64,000 bases of DNA. Origin: an uncultured Pseudomonadota bacterium (lineage in GTDB: Bacteria; Pseudomonadota; Gammaproteobacteria; Burkholderiales; Methylophilaceae). Below, in pieces: positions 33,895 to 45,646 of the stretch (the first letter of the stretch is position 1; every line of letters starts with the position of its first letter). A program made the translations under genes and the position numbers. The stretch covers positions 26,630 through 90,629 of the forward strand of contig CAIRBH010000022.1 in assembly GCA_903876765.1 (NCBI GenBank), written 5' to 3'. The notes below the pieces were generated by a model. That model saw only the letters and a program-made list of their open reading frames with translations, did not search any database and had not been told where the DNA came from.

Positions 33895-35016
33895 TTATTG
33901 ATTACTTTTTAATATATTTTCTAGCACTTCTAGAAAGCGTGCATTTTCACTGAATAAACCTATACTGACGCGCAAGTATTCTGGCATTTCGTAATTTGCG
34001 ATGGGGCGCACTATCACGCCATTTTGCAACAGCTTTTGGTTCACTACTGCTGCATCTTCAACCTTAAAGCTAATAAAATTAGCAAATGAAGGAATGTATG
34101 CCAACTCTAACTTATTCAAGCCTTGTGTTAGCTGCATCATGCCAGCTTGGTTTAAGGCATAAGAACGCTCGACGAAGTCCTCATCAGCCAGCGATGCCAC
34201 AGCAGCCGCTTGCGCAATACTATTGACGTTAAATGGTTGACGCACACGATTCATCATATCTGCAATGCAAACGTCACATAATCCAAAACCAACGCGCAAG
34301 CCAGCTAGGCCGTATGCTTTAGAAAAAGTGCGTGAAATAATAAGGTTATTAAACTCGGCCAGCCAATCTATCGCCTGTGATTTATTGGCTGCCGACAAAT
34401 ACTCATCATAGGCTTCATCTAACACCACCAACACTTGCTTGGGCACTTGCTGTAAAAAAGCAAATAACGCCTCTTTACCCAGCAAAGTTCCGGTTGGGTT
34501 GTTAGGGTTAGCCACAAATATCATACGTGTTTTAGCGTTAATAGCAGCTAGCATGGCGGGTAAATCATGACCAAAGTTTTTCGCAGGCACGACTACGCCT
34601 GTTGCACCAGTGGCTTGGGTGACCAAAGCATACACCGCAAAAGCATGTTGCGAATAAATAGCTTCACATCCCGGCGTTAAAAAGGCGCGTGCAGCAAGCT
34701 CTAAAATGTCGTTCGAGCCATTACCAAAGACAATTTGACTCGCTGCAACCTTGAATTTTTGACTAACGGCTGCGCGCAATACAAAACTATTGCCATCTGG
34801 GTAACGCGCGATATCTTGCATGGCGGCTTGTATAGCAAAGTCAGCTTTAGGGCTAATGCCTAGCGGGTTTTCATTCGAGGCAAGTTTAACAATATCATGC
34901 TCTTGTAAGCCCATTTCTCGCGCTAATTCGGCGATAGGCTTGCCACCTTGGTAAGGCGCGATAGCACGAATATATTCAGGCGCTAAATAAGATAAATCAG
35001 AACTGGACATGCTCAT
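33895..35016 (-). CDS. hisC: Histidinol-phosphate aminotransferase
   Basis: PLP aminotransferase I/II: KLASNENPLG, NPNNPTGT, RTFSKAYGLAGLRVGFG. Confidence 0.92.
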   Translation of the reverse strand: MSMSSSDLSYLAPEYIRAIAPYQGGKPIAELAREMGLQEHDIVKLASNENPLGISPKADFAIQAAMQDIARYPDGNSFVLRAAVSQKFKVAASQIVFGNGSNDILELAARAFLTPGCEAIYSQHAFAVYALVTQATGATGVVVPAKNFGHDLPAMLAAINAKTRMIFVANPNNPTGTLLGKEALFAFLQQVPKQVLVVLDEAYDEYLSAANKSQAIDWLAEFNNLIISRTFSKAYGLAGLRVGFGLCDVCIADMMNRVRQPFNVNSIAQAAAVASLADEDFVERSYALNQAGMMQLTQGLNKLELAYIPSFANFISFKVEDAAVVNQKLLQNGVIVRPIANYEMPEYLRVSIGLFSENARFLEVLENILKSNQ

Positions 35017-35056
35017 ACAAGAAAAACCTTAAAACTAACGATAAACAGCGTGTGAA

Positions 35057-36139
35057 CTAAATCACAGCAACTGGGTAAGAGCCCAGCACTTTAAGAAAAG
35101 ATGCACGTTGCTGGCACTCATTGAGCGCAGCTGAGACTTTTGCATCAGTTTGATGGCCTTCTATATCGACAAAAAATACATAATCCCACAGCCCTTGCCT
35201 AGATGGGCGAGATTCAAACTTAGTCATACTCACGCCATGTCTTGAAAGCGGCTCTAATAATTGCACCATCGCCCCTGGGATATTTTTAGATGTCATGACG
35301 ATGGAGGTTTTATCATGGCCTGAAGCGGCAACCTCATGACTACCCAGCACTAAAAAGCGTGTGGTATTTTTAGCGTCATCTTCAATATTTTCTGCTAATA
35401 CGTTTAAATCGAATAATTCTGCGGCGCGGCGGCTAGCGATAGCGGCGGCAAAGGTGCCATCGGTTGACACTAAATCATGTATCATTTGCGCCGCACGCGC
35501 ATTGCTAGTCACGGCCTCGCGTTCTGCTTTAGGCAAGGTTTTGCTCAGCCATTCATGACATTGCGCTAAAGATTGCGTGTGCGAAAAAACATGTGAAATT
35601 TGGCTAATATCCGTTTGTTTAGACAACAAACAATGGTGTATAGGCAGAGTAATCTCACCACAAATTTTTAAGGTGCTAGATAACAGCAAATCTAGCGTTA
35701 GACCTATGGCGCCTTCCGTAGAGTTCTCAACTGGCACCACACCATAGTCGACTTGATTAGCCTCAACTGTACGAAAAACCTCGTCGATTGAACCGCAGAC
35801 CAAGGCGATTTTGCCTAAACCAAATTGCTTGAGTGCAGCCTCTTCGCTGTAAGTACCTAGCGGCCCTAAAAAGGCAATAGTCAGTTCTTTTTCTAGCGCC
35901 CGACAGTTAGACATTACAGCACGGAATATATTAGTCACCGCCTCATTAGATAGCGGCCCAAGGTTATTGGCTTGCAGACGGCGCAGCACTTGCGCTTCAC
36001 GCTCAGGCCGATAAATCACCCCATCATCTTTTAAAGCGCCAATTTGGCGCGCAAGACTTGCGCGCTCGTTCACCAGCTTCAATAGCTGCTCATCGATAGC
36101 GTCAATTTTGTCGCGGTGCTGTTTAAGCTGTTCTGACAT
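35057..36139 (-). CDS. pheA: Chorismate mutase / prephenate dehydratase
   Basis: N-terminal AroQ plus PDT domain (FLGPLGTYSEEAALKQFG) plus ACT (MTKFESRPSRQGLWDYVFFVDIEGH). Confidence 0.96.
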   Translation of the reverse strand: MSEQLKQHRDKIDAIDEQLLKLVNERASLARQIGALKDDGVIYRPEREAQVLRRLQANNLGPLSNEAVTNIFRAVMSNCRALEKELTIAFLGPLGTYSEEAALKQFGLGKIALVCGSIDEVFRTVEANQVDYGVVPVENSTEGAIGLTLDLLLSSTLKICGEITLPIHHCLLSKQTDISQISHVFSHTQSLAQCHEWLSKTLPKAEREAVTSNARAAQMIHDLVSTDGTFAAAIASRRAAELFDLNVLAENIEDDAKNTTRFLVLGSHEVAASGHDKTSIVMTSKNIPGAMVQLLEPLSRHGVSMTKFESRPSRQGLWDYVFFVDIEGHQTDAKVSAALNECQQRASFLKVLGSYPVAVI

Positions 36140-36183
36140 ATCTAATCAACCATTCCTAATCAAGCATTTCTAGTCAAGCATTG

Positions 36184-37260
36184 TTAGTGTGTTCGGGCAA
36201 ATTCTTGCATATATAAAACCAATGCTTTTACGCCTGCCATCGGCATAGCGTTATAAATCGAGGCCCGCATGCCACCTACCGCACGATGGCCTTTGAGCTG
36301 CAACAAACCAGCAGCCTCAGCGCCTCGCAAAAAGGCATCGTTCAGGCTCTCATCGCGTAAGAAAAACGGGATATTCATACGTGAACGGTTTTTAATTGCC
36401 ACATGATTGATGTAAAAATCGGTGCTATCTATGTACTCATAGAGTAAGTTTGCTTTGGTAATATTGACTTTTTCTATTGCCTCTACCCCACCTTGCGCCT
36501 GTAGCCATTCAAACACTAGCCCTGCGATATAAATACTATAAGTAGGTGGCGTATTAATCATAGATTGATTATCAGCCTGGGTTTTCCAATTAAATACCGC
36601 AGGCGTCAGGGCAGAAGCCCTATCAAGCAAATCCTCACGAACTATCACAAGGCACAAACCCGCAGGACCAATATTTTTTTGTGCGCCACCATAAATGACC
36701 CCATACTGACTCACGTCTATAGGTCTGGATAGTATGTGCGATGACATATCGGCAACGATAGGCACGCCACTGGTGTTTGGCATATCGACAAACTCTACGC
36801 CGCTCATGGTTTCATTGGTACACAGGTGCAAATAAGCGGCATCTTTGTTTAGCTTCCAGCTAGAAAAATCTGGCACTGCTCTATATTGGTCGTTTTCGCT
36901 ACTCGCCACTACATTAATTTTGCCATAGGCGCTTGCGTCATCTACACTGCGCTTACTCCAACCACCCGTAATCGCATAGTCAGCAGATTTACCCGCTAGC
37001 AAATTCAATGGAATCATAGCGTTTTGGGCAATGGCCCCGCCTTGCAAAAACAATACTTTGTAATCGTTAGGTATATGCAACAATGAGCGAAAATCAGCTT
37101 CAGCTTTAGCCAAAATACTCATGAATTCTTTGCCGCGATGCGACATTTCCATGACGCTCATGCCACAGCCATGCCAATCTAGCATTTCAGCCTGTGCACG
37201 GGCTAATACTGGCTGAGGCAATACTGCTGGCCCTGCAGAGAAGTTAAAAATATGTTTCAT
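36184..37260 (-). CDS. serC: Phosphoserine aminotransferase
   Basis: FNFSAGPAVLPQPVL, MSHRGKEF, GGAQKNIGPAGLCLVIVRED. Confidence 0.97.
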   Translation of the reverse strand: MKHIFNFSAGPAVLPQPVLARAQAEMLDWHGCGMSVMEMSHRGKEFMSILAKAEADFRSLLHIPNDYKVLFLQGGAIAQNAMIPLNLLAGKSADYAITGGWSKRSVDDASAYGKINVVASSENDQYRAVPDFSSWKLNKDAAYLHLCTNETMSGVEFVDMPNTSGVPIVADMSSHILSRPIDVSQYGVIYGGAQKNIGPAGLCLVIVREDLLDRASALTPAVFNWKTQADNQSMINTPPTYSIYIAGLVFEWLQAQGGVEAIEKVNITKANLLYEYIDSTDFYINHVAIKNRSRMNIPFFLRDESLNDAFLRGAEAAGLLQLKGHRAVGGMRASIYNAMPMAGVKALVLYMQEFARTH

Positions 37261-37287
37261 AAGTAATAATTCTTTTCTAATTAAAAC

Positions 37288-39846
37288 TTACTTAGCCTCT
37301 TCTGTCTCGGCTTCGTCAGTTTCAACAATTTTTTCCAGGCCAGACAGTTTTTCACCCTCACCTAAATTGATTAAGGTTACCCCTTGCGTGGCTCGACCTA
37401 ACTCGCGAATTTCTTTTACGCGAGTGCGTATCAACACCCCACCAGTGGTAATGAGCATAATTTCATCTTCATCATTGACTAATTTTGCAGCTACAACTAA
37501 GCCATTGCGCTCACTTACGGCGATGGCTTTGACCCCTTGCGTACCACGGCCTGAATGGCGGAAATCAGCCAACTGAGTGCGTTTGCCATAGCCGTTTTCC
37601 GTGGCCACCAATACCGTTTGCTTATCATCATCGGCAATCAATAATGATAGCACTTGCTGTTTAGCCGCTAATTTCATGCCACGTACACCTCGTGTAGCAC
37701 GACCCATTTGACGTACATCTTCCTCATCAAACCACACGGCTTTACCGCCGTTTGAGACCAGCACGATATCGTTAGCACCATTAGTCACTTCAGCACCAAT
37801 CAGGTAATCGCCCTCATCTAAATTAATAGCAATAATGCCTGATTTGCGCGGATTAGCGAACTCAGTGAGCGCCGTTTTCTTCACCGTGCCTAGTGCCGTT
37901 GCCATAAAAATAAAATGATTTTCATCAAATTCTTTGACTGAAAGAATAGCGTTAATTTTCTCGCCTTCTTCTAACGGGAATAAATTAACAATAGGCTTAC
38001 CACGGCCAGTACGACTGCCCTGCGGCACTTCATAGACCTTTAACCAGTAAACTCGTCCGCGACTACTAAAACAAAGAATGTAGTCATGCGTATTGGCGAC
38101 AAACATTTTATCGATAAAGTCATCTTCTTTGGTCGGCGCAGCTTGCTTACCGCGACCGCCGCGGCGTTGGGCACGATACTCATCTAGCGGCTGTGATTTG
38201 ACATAGCCAGTATGCGATAGCGTGACGACGACATCTTGCGGCGTAATGAGATCTTCTAAAGATAGATCTTGCGCGTTGACGACAATTTCACTGCGGCGTT
38301 TATCGGCAAATTGTTTTCTAATCTCGTTCAGTTCATCGCTAATGATGGTTGTCACGCGCGCAGGTGTAGCTAAAATATGAAGCAAATCTGCAATAATATC
38401 CATCACCTCTTTGTATTCAGTCACTACTTTATCTTGCTCAAGGCCAGTTAAGCGTTGCAAGCGCATTTGCAGAATTTCTTGCGCCTGCACATCGCTTAAT
38501 TTATAGCCGGCAGGTGTTAAGCCAAAATCTATGCTCAAGCCTTCAGGACGCGAGGCCTCCATAGCCGCACGTTTTAACATTTCCTCAACCACAGGCGACT
38601 TCCAAACCTTAGCCATTAAATCTATTTTGGCCTCCGGTGGCGTAGGCGCGGCCTTAATCAAGGCGATCATCTCATCCACATTTGCCAGAGCTACTGCCAA
38701 ACCTTCTAAAATATGGCCGCGCGCGCGGGCCTTTTTCAGCTCAAACACGGTGCGGCGGGTAATCACTTCACGTCTATGCCGTAAGAATGCCTCTAGCATT
38801 TGTTTAAGATTTAATAAACGTGGCTGACCATCAAGCAAGGCCACCATATTCATACCAAAGGTATCTTGCAGCTGCGTTTGTTTGTAAAGATTATTCAAGA
38901 CCACTTCAGCAATCTCGCCGCGCTTAAGCTCAATCACTACGCGCATGCCAGATTTATCTGACTCATCGCGCAAATCAGAAATGCCTTCAATTTTCTTTTC
39001 GTTGACTAATTCGGCGATCTTCTCAACAAAGGTTTTTTTATTCACTTGATACGGCAGTTCATCAACGATTAAGGCTTCACGACCGCCACGTTCCAAATCT
39101 TCAACGTGGGTGCGGCCTCGCATCACTACTCGACCACGACCAGTGCGATAACCTTCTTTTACACCTACAGTGCCGTAAATAATCCCTGCAGTTGGAAAAT
39201 CAGGCGCAGGTACTAATTCAATCAGCTCTTCTATGCCTAATTCTGGGTCTGCAAGCAAGGCAAGGCAGGCATCTAGCACTTCATTAAGGTTATGTGGCGG
39301 AATGTTGGTGGCCATACCGACGGCAATACCCGAACTACCATTGATGAGTAAATTAGGAATTCGAGCTGGCATGATGAGGGGCTCATGCTCACTACCATCG
39401 TAGTTGGGGCCAAAATCTACGGTTTCTTTATCGATATCAGCCAATAATTCATGGGCGATTTTAGCCATACGGATTTCTGTATAGCGCATCGCGGCGGCAT
39501 TGTCACCATCGACTGAGCCAAAGTTACCTTGCCCATCAACCAGCATATAACGCAAACTAAAATCTTGCGCCATACGCACTATGGTGTCGTACACGGCAGT
39601 ATCGCCATGCGGATGGTACTTACCAATCACATCGCCAACAATACGTGCAGATTTTTTATACGGTTTGTTGTAGTCATTGCTCAGCTCATGCATGGCAAAT
39701 AAAACGCGGCGATGCACTGGCTTTAAACCATCTCTCACATCGGGTAAGGCACGCCCTACAATCACACTCATAGCATAATCCAGATAAGATCGACGCATCT
39801 CATCTTCTAGGCTAATTGGTAGGGTTTCTTTAGCGAATTGATCCAT
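37288..39846 (-). CDS. gyrA: DNA gyrase subunit A
   Basis: [42 protein letters not shown] GyrA box. Confidence 0.98.
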   Translation of the reverse strand: MDQFAKETLPISLEDEMRRSYLDYAMSVIVGRALPDVRDGLKPVHRRVLFAMHELSNDYNKPYKKSARIVGDVIGKYHPHGDTAVYDTIVRMAQDFSLRYMLVDGQGNFGSVDGDNAAAMRYTEIRMAKIAHELLADIDKETVDFGPNYDGSEHEPLIMPARIPNLLINGSSGIAVGMATNIPPHNLNEVLDACLALLADPELGIEELIELVPAPDFPTAGIIYGTVGVKEGYRTGRGRVVMRGRTHVEDLERGGREALIVDELPYQVNKKTFVEKIAELVNEKKIEGISDLRDESDKSGMRVVIELKRGEIAEVVLNNLYKQTQLQDTFGMNMVALLDGQPRLLNLKQMLEAFLRHRREVITRRTVFELKKARARGHILEGLAVALANVDEMIALIKAAPTPPEAKIDLMAKVWKSPVVEEMLKRAAMEASRPEGLSIDFGLTPAGYKLSDVQAQEILQMRLQRLTGLEQDKVVTEYKEVMDIIADLLHILATPARVTTIISDELNEIRKQFADKRRSEIVVNAQDLSLEDLITPQDVVVTLSHTGYVKSQPLDEYRAQRRGGRGKQAAPTKEDDFIDKMFVANTHDYILCFSSRGRVYWLKVYEVPQGSRTGRGKPIVNLFPLEEGEKINAILSVKEFDENHFIFMATALGTVKKTALTEFANPRKSGIIAINLDEGDYLIGAEVTNGANDIVLVSNGGKAVWFDEEDVRQMGRATRGVRGMKLAAKQQVLSLLIADDDKQTVLVATENGYGKRTQLADFRHSGRGTQGVKAIAVSERNGLVVAAKLVNDEDEIMLITTGGVLIRTRVKEIRELGRATQGVTLINLGEGEKLSGLEKIVETDEAETEEAK

Positions 39847-39975
39847 TTTTGAACTGACTTTTAGTTGTTTTTGTATAGCGAGATTTTAGCATGGAATAGC
39901 TGCAAGTTAGTAGCGCTAACATGGATTTAGCCATGTTAGCGCTAGACGCTTGAGTGCTTGTGGTTAAAGCCTAGC

Positions 39976-41166
39976 TCAGGCATTTTGAAGTGAGGATAAG
40001 TCAGCTTTCAAATCGTCAACATGCTCTAAGCCCACGGCAATTCTAACCAATCCATCACTGATCCCCGCTGCTAAACGCGCCTCAGCCGTTACTCGACTAT
40101 GCGTAGTGGTCGCTGGATGGGTAATGGTACTTTTTGCATCCCCTAAATTGGCCGTGATTGAAATCAATCGAGTAGCATCAATTAAGGCCCAAGCAGCTTG
40201 CTGCTGAGTTTGATCTGCTTTTGGCTTAACCTCAAAACTGACTATGCCACCGCCATTGGTTTGCTGCTGCATGGCAAGTGCATGTTGTGGATGCGAGGCT
40301 AATCCTGGGTAATAGACTCGAGCCACCCCTGCTTGCGCCTCAAGCCATATCGCTAAGGCCTTGGCATTTCTGGCGTGCGCTTCCATGCGAATGAACAGCG
40401 TTTCTAGTCCTTTTAAAAACACCCAAGCATTAAATGCGCTCATCGTGACACCTGCCGTGCGCAAAAAACCATACACTGGCTCCATTAAGGCTTTAGATCC
40501 AAGCACCGCACCACCTAGACAACGGCCTTGGCCATCTATGTATTTGGTAGCAGAATGAATAATGATGTCCGCCCCTAGCGCTAATGGCCGTTGAATAGCT
40601 GGCGTACAAAAACAATTATCCACCACTAAATAAGCGCCTGCCCGATGGGCAATATCTGCTAACACTTGAATATCGCAAACCTCAGTAAGCGGATTAGAAG
40701 GCGTCTCAGCAAAAAACAATTTAGTCTTGGCCGTTAGCGCCGCTTGCCAATCTGCTGGATTAGTCAATGAAACAAATGTGACCTGCAAGCCCCATCTGGC
40801 AAGGATATTGCTAAACAACTGCACGCTAGTGCCAAAAATACTACGCGATGCCACAATATGGTCGCCAGTACTGCATAGCGCCATGACGCAAGCTAATATG
40901 GCAGACATGCCACTGGAGGTGGCTACACACTGTTCTGCGCCTTCTAATGCAGCCAGTTTATTTTGAAACATCGTCACAGTAGGGTTGGTAAAGCGTGAGT
41001 AGATATTACCTGGCTCACTGCCGCCAAAGCGCGCTGCAGCTTGTGCTGCACTGTTGAATCTGAAGCTAGAGTTTAAAAATAGCGCCTCAGAATTTTCGCC
41101 AAATTCTGTCATTTCGCTACCGGCACGTACCGATAATGTTTCAGGCTGATATAGATTTTTAGTCAT
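39976..41166 (-). CDS. metZ: O-succinylhomoserine sulfhydrylase
   Basis: Cys/Met metabolism PLP enzyme; SATKYIDGQGRCLGGAV. Start set at MTKNLYQPETLSVRAG (ORF extends to 41208). Confidence 0.9.
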   Translation of the reverse strand: MTKNLYQPETLSVRAGSEMTEFGENSEALFLNSSFRFNSAAQAAARFGGSEPGNIYSRFTNPTVTMFQNKLAALEGAEQCVATSSGMSAILACVMALCSTGDHIVASRSIFGTSVQLFSNILARWGLQVTFVSLTNPADWQAALTAKTKLFFAETPSNPLTEVCDIQVLADIAHRAGAYLVVDNCFCTPAIQRPLALGADIIIHSATKYIDGQGRCLGGAVLGSKALMEPVYGFLRTAGVTMSAFNAWVFLKGLETLFIRMEAHARNAKALAIWLEAQAGVARVYYPGLASHPQHALAMQQQTNGGGIVSFEVKPKADQTQQQAAWALIDATRLISITANLGDAKSTITHPATTTHSRVTAEARLAAGISDGLVRIAVGLEHVDDLKADLSSLQNA

Positions 41167-41226
41167 AATATTCTCTTGTGATCTGGGTATTAAAATACTT
41201 CTAGGCATTAAATTCTTCTGGGCGTT

Positions 41227-41268
41227 AAAAAACCCGCCTAAGCTATTGTAGCCAAAACGGGTTTTGTT
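41227..41268 (-). terminator. Putative terminator downstream of purF
   Basis: AAAACCCG ... CGGGTTTT arms separated by 21 nt between purF and metZ. Confidence 0.5.
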
Positions 41269-41390
41269 AACTCGCTTTAGCTGTATTTATAATGCGCCCG
41301 CAAGCTGAGTAAGACTTAGTTTAAATTAGTCACTCAAATCAGCGCAACTTCATGTTATGCCTAACTTAGCCAAAGGTCAAGACAGTCGCT

Positions 41391-42929
41391 TTATTCCACC
41401 AACTCATCTTCAAAGTTATCAATTAAATTTAAGTCTATTTGCGTACTGGCATTCGATGGCTTTTGTTTCATATTCAAATCACCACGCGCGGCCTCAATAT
41501 TGGCCAAATAGGCAGCATTAATATCGCCCGTCACATACTTGCCATCAAAACATGAGCAATCAAAATTTTGAATTTTTGGGTTGCTTAATTTAACCCCTGC
41601 CACCAAGGCATCCAAATCTTGATAAATGAGCGCATCGGCGCCTATTTCTTGGCATATTTCTTCGTCCGTCCTGCCCGTTGCTAGCAGCTCATCGCGGCTA
41701 GGCATATCAATACCATACACATTAGGAAAGCGCACTGGTGGCGCAGCAGAGGCAAAATAGACTTTATTAGCGCCCGCATCACGCGCCATTTGCACGATTT
41801 GCTGTGAGGTTGTGCCGCGTACGATGGAGTCATCTACCAGCAAGACATTTTTACCTTTAAATTCTATCCCTATAGGATTAAGTTTTTGTCGTACTGATTT
41901 TTTACGCAAGGCCTGACCTGGCATAATAAAAGTACGGCCTATATAACGGTTTTTAATGAAACCTTCTCGATAATCCAAACCCAAGGCGATGCCTACCTGT
42001 AGCGCACTTGGGCGACTAGTATCAGGAATGGGGATGACAACATCTATTTTTTTATCAGGCCATTCGCGCTTAATTTTTTCAGCTAAACTTTTGCCCATAT
42101 CTAAGCGAGTTTGATAAACCGAGACTTCATCAATCACAGAATCAGGGCGCGCCAAATAGACGTATTCAAAAATACATGGGTTTAATTTGGCGTTTTCTGC
42201 ACATTGGCGACTGTAAAAATTGCCATTCAAATCAATAAAAATTGCCTCGCCAGGCTCAACGTCGCGTACTAAAGTAAAGCCAAGCACATCTAGCGCAACG
42301 CTTTCTGAGGCAATAATATACTCTGTGCCTTTATCTGTATTTGCTTTACCAATGACCAGCGGACGTATGCCATTGGGGTCACGAAACGCCAATAAACCAA
42401 AATTAGCGATCATAGCAACCACTGCATAAGCGCCTTTACAGCGTCTATGCACGCCAGCCACCGCATCAAATGTCATGTCTGTATTGAGGACCGCATTGCG
42501 TGAGGTTTGCTCAATTTCGTGCGCCAACACGTTTAGCAACACCTCCGAGTCGGAATTAGTATTGATGTGACGCAAATCCTGACGAAACATCTCGGATTTC
42601 AATTGCTCAGAATTAGTCAAATTGCCGTTGTGACCTAGCACGATGCCAAATGGCGAGTTAACGTAAAAAGGTTGCGCCTCTGCGGCACTGGATGAGCCAG
42701 CCGTGGGATAGCGCACGTGGCCGATGCCGACATTGCCGACTAAGCTTCGCATGTGGCGTGTTTGGAATACATCTTTAACCAAGCCGTTATTTTTGTGCAT
42801 AAAAAAGGTATTGCCGTCAGTGGTGACTATACCTGCCGCATCCTGCCCTCTATGCTGCAATACCAATAGGCCGTCGTACAACAGCTGATTGACAGGGTTT
42901 TTACCAACTATGCCTATAATTCCACACAT
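41391..42929 (-). CDS. purF: Amidophosphoribosyltransferase
   Basis: [10 protein letters not shown]-terminal Cys; [26 protein letters not shown]. Confidence 0.98.
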   Translation of the reverse strand: MCGIIGIVGKNPVNQLLYDGLLVLQHRGQDAAGIVTTDGNTFFMHKNNGLVKDVFQTRHMRSLVGNVGIGHVRYPTAGSSSAAEAQPFYVNSPFGIVLGHNGNLTNSEQLKSEMFRQDLRHINTNSDSEVLLNVLAHEIEQTSRNAVLNTDMTFDAVAGVHRRCKGAYAVVAMIANFGLLAFRDPNGIRPLVIGKANTDKGTEYIIASESVALDVLGFTLVRDVEPGEAIFIDLNGNFYSRQCAENAKLNPCIFEYVYLARPDSVIDEVSVYQTRLDMGKSLAEKIKREWPDKKIDVVIPIPDTSRPSALQVGIALGLDYREGFIKNRYIGRTFIMPGQALRKKSVRQKLNPIGIEFKGKNVLLVDDSIVRGTTSQQIVQMARDAGANKVYFASAAPPVRFPNVYGIDMPSRDELLATGRTDEEICQEIGADALIYQDLDALVAGVKLSNPKIQNFDCSCFDGKYVTGDINAAYLANIEAARGDLNMKQKPSNASTQIDLNLIDNFEDELVE

Positions 42930-43002
42930 GAATAAAGCCTTAAGTAATGAATTCTATAAATTTAAATATTGCTAGTGCAGATTGATGCTGAATCAAGTTA
43001 AA

Positions 43003-43494
43003 TTATTCGTACTTAATGTACTTAGTAATATTGTCCGGCACCCAAGGCATTAAGCTAAGCACCAAGGCCTCTATAGGCGCACTAAACATAGCATTGCGCC
43101 AGCGCTCATCTTGCGGCATATTAGTCAGCCCCGCTAAAAACACCAGAATACACACAATCAATACGCCACGCGTCAAGCCAAAAAAAGCACCCATCAAGCG
43201 ATTTAGCCAGCCTAGACCCATCTTTTTAAACACCGCAGACAGCGCAATCGCTAATAAACTAGTCACTAACAAGGTAGCAAAAAATAGCACTAAAAATGCA
43301 GCTAAGATACGCAATGCATCGCTAGGAATATCCGTCGGCATCATAGGTAGCAGCTCGCTGGCATAGGTTTTTGCCACAAAAAATGCCAGTACCCAACCTA
43401 CGATAGATAGCGCCTCTACGAGCAAGCCGCGCATTACACTTAAAATAATAGAAAGGCCTATGATAGCCAATACTAGATAATCAAAAATGGTCAT
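43003..43494 (-). CDS. cvpA: CvpA family protein (colicin V production)
   Basis: MTIFDYLVLAIIGLSIILSVMRGLLVEALSIVGWVLAFFVA; adjacent to purF. Confidence 0.92.
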   Translation of the reverse strand: MTIFDYLVLAIIGLSIILSVMRGLLVEALSIVGWVLAFFVAKTYASELLPMMPTDIPSDALRILAAFLVLFFATLLVTSLLAIALSAVFKKMGLGWLNRLMGAFFGLTRGVLIVCILVFLAGLTNMPQDERWRNAMFSAPIEALVLSLMPWVPDNITKYIKYE

Positions 43495-43535
43495 ATCGTT
43501 TTCATGCTAAATTTGCTTAGACTGATTAAGCCGCA

Positions 43536-44213
43536 TCACTCATGGTTAATCACCATACCAGATAAACCCTGTTTTTGCATTTGAACTAAGGCCGCTTGGG
43601 CCGCAGGGCGAGAATGATAATCCCCTGCTCTTAGTCTAATTTTATCGCCCTTAGCTGTTGTAATTTTTTCAGTATAAGATGTATAACCAGCATCTTTGAG
43701 CTTAGCTTGTAATTGCTTAATATTGGCGTCATCTGAATACACACCTATTTGTATAGAGAATAACTCGCCATTTTTGGCTGGATTTTTAGTTTCTGCCAGC
43801 TTAGCCTCGTTTAAATTTGCATCTGCTAATTTTTCAACACTTGCTTTGGCTCCCTGCGCTTTTAATTCTGGGGCTTTCACTTCTTGGGCTTTATCTGGCG
43901 CGTGATCTGGGGCTATATCTTTAGTCATATCCGCTTTGGCACTTTCGTCCACTGGCAATGGTGGCGCCACGATTGGCGCTGCTACTAAAGCTGACACCGT
44001 GGCTGGGGTAACGGCATTGCCAGCCAAGCTAGCACTGGGCAAATCTGGCATGGTAATTTTAATTGCCGCTTGTGGTGCTAAAGCAACGCGATCTTGCAGC
44101 ACCATGGGTAACAAAATCACCATCAGCAACACCAGCGCAATCGCCCCAACCAAGCGCCGGCGAGCACGTTTTTTTAAACTTAATTCTTGATCATTGGCTA
44201 ATTCAGGGGGCAT
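43536..44213 (-). CDS. SPOR domain-containing protein
   Basis: One TM segment plus C-terminal FSIQIGVYSDDANIKQLQAKLKDAGYTSYTEKI. Start at MPPELAND (ORF extends to 44243). Confidence 0.88.
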   Translation of the reverse strand: MPPELANDQELSLKKRARRRLVGAIALVLLMVILLPMVLQDRVALAPQAAIKITMPDLPSASLAGNAVTPATVSALVAAPIVAPPLPVDESAKADMTKDIAPDHAPDKAQEVKAPELKAQGAKASVEKLADANLNEAKLAETKNPAKNGELFSIQIGVYSDDANIKQLQAKLKDAGYTSYTEKITTAKGDKIRLRAGDYHSRPAAQAALVQMQKQGLSGMVINHE

Positions 44214-45633
44214 TACTGCTTTCCTTAAAAATTGATTTTTCAATACCTAGCTTACGCTCGCATGACTGATTAGACAAGAATTGCATCACCGTTGAAACAG
44301 TAAAAAATGAACCGAAGACCACTATCTTATCATTTTCATTGCCTTGCACACAGGCTTGTATATCAATACAAGCCTGTTGGTAAGCATCATCCGCACTTGT
44401 AAACACTTTAACACTAACATCGGCGATGGCGCTGTTAATTAACTTGGCTAAGTCTATGGCTCTAGCACCGCGCGCATGATAAATATCTGCCACATACCAA
44501 GCGTCAACCTCATGTTTAAGAGCATCTATCACGCCTTTAATGTCTTTATCTGCCAGCATGGCAAACACTGCGAAAGTTTTTGCCGTCACCGCGCTACTAG
44601 ACTGCATTTTAATCTCACCTAAATTGGCGGCTAATGCGCGCGCGGCATGCGGGTTGTGAGCCACATCTAAAATCACCCTAGGGCTATATAGCCCCGCCAC
44701 GGTTTGAAAACGACCAGCTAATCTCACAAGCTGCATGGCATTTTTAATCGCGGCCTGGGCAACGGGTAGACGGGCCTGCAAAGACTCAACGGCGGCGATT
44801 GCGCAAGCGGCATTATTAAGTTGGTATTGCCCCGCTAAAGCTGGCAGGGGAAGCGTATAGCGTATTTGCTCATTAGCCTTGTATTGCCAACCATCTGCAT
44901 GCATAAGGTAATCAAAATCACGATGCATGGTCATAAAATCCGCCTGAATTTCATGCGCTTGGGCAACTAAACTGGCGGGGGGGTTGGCATCTCCACATAT
45001 TGCGGCTATGGCTGGCCTATAAACCCCAGCCTTTTCATAGCCGATACTTTCACGAGTATCGCCTAAAAAATCTTGGTGGTCTAAATCCACACTGGTCACG
45101 ACGGCACAGCTAGGTTCAAATGCATTGACTGCGTCTAATCGCCCGCCTAAACCGACTTCTAAAATAGCAATCTCTACGCCGGTCTGTACAAAATGCCACA
45201 TTGCGGCCAAAGTTCCCACTTCAAAATAAGTCAGCGAGATAACTTGGTCATGGCCCAATCTAGCGGCATCGACAGCGCTAAACGCCGCACAAAGGTCTGC
45301 GTCATTGACCTCTATGCCATTAACTCGCACACGTTCGTTATAGCGCAACAAATGCGGCGAAGTGTAACAAGCGACATGATAGCCTGCTTGTAGATATATT
45401 TGCTCTAGCATGGCGCAGGTAGAGCCTTTGCCGTTTGTGCCCGCCACAGTAATAATCGGGAATTGAGGGTCTAGCTGCAGCCTAGCTATCATGAGCCGCA
45501 CCCGATCTAAACCCATGGCGATAGATTTAGGGTGTAGCCCCTCTATATAACTTAACCAAGAAGCTAAATCTTGCATGACAGGGTCTGGACTTGCGATACT
45601 TTTAGAAATAATAAAATCCTCTAAAAATCGCAA
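44203..45633 (-). CDS. folC: Bifunctional folylpolyglutamate synthase / dihydrofolate synthase
   Basis: TVAGTNGKGSTCAMLEQIY, LEVGLGGRLDAVNAF, LDVAHNPHAARAL. Confidence 0.95.
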   Translation of the reverse strand: MRFLEDFIISKSIASPDPVMQDLASWLSYIEGLHPKSIAMGLDRVRLMIARLQLDPQFPIITVAGTNGKGSTCAMLEQIYLQAGYHVACYTSPHLLRYNERVRVNGIEVNDADLCAAFSAVDAARLGHDQVISLTYFEVGTLAAMWHFVQTGVEIAILEVGLGGRLDAVNAFEPSCAVVTSVDLDHQDFLGDTRESIGYEKAGVYRPAIAAICGDANPPASLVAQAHEIQADFMTMHRDFDYLMHADGWQYKANEQIRYTLPLPALAGQYQLNNAACAIAAVESLQARLPVAQAAIKNAMQLVRLAGRFQTVAGLYSPRVILDVAHNPHAARALAANLGEIKMQSSSAVTAKTFAVFAMLADKDIKGVIDALKHEVDAWYVADIYHARGARAIDLAKLINSAIADVSVKVFTSADDAYQQACIDIQACVQGNENDKIVVFGSFFTVSTVMQFLSNQSCERKLGIEKSIFKESSNAP

Positions 45634-45646
45634 ATCAGGTCAATAA

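Noticed and set aside
38960-39846. GyrA QRDR '[13 protein letters not shown]' (Thr at E. coli position 83) as a quinolone-resistance mutation
   Set aside because: Thr at this position is wild type in several other Proteobacteria; no evidence it is an acquired change.
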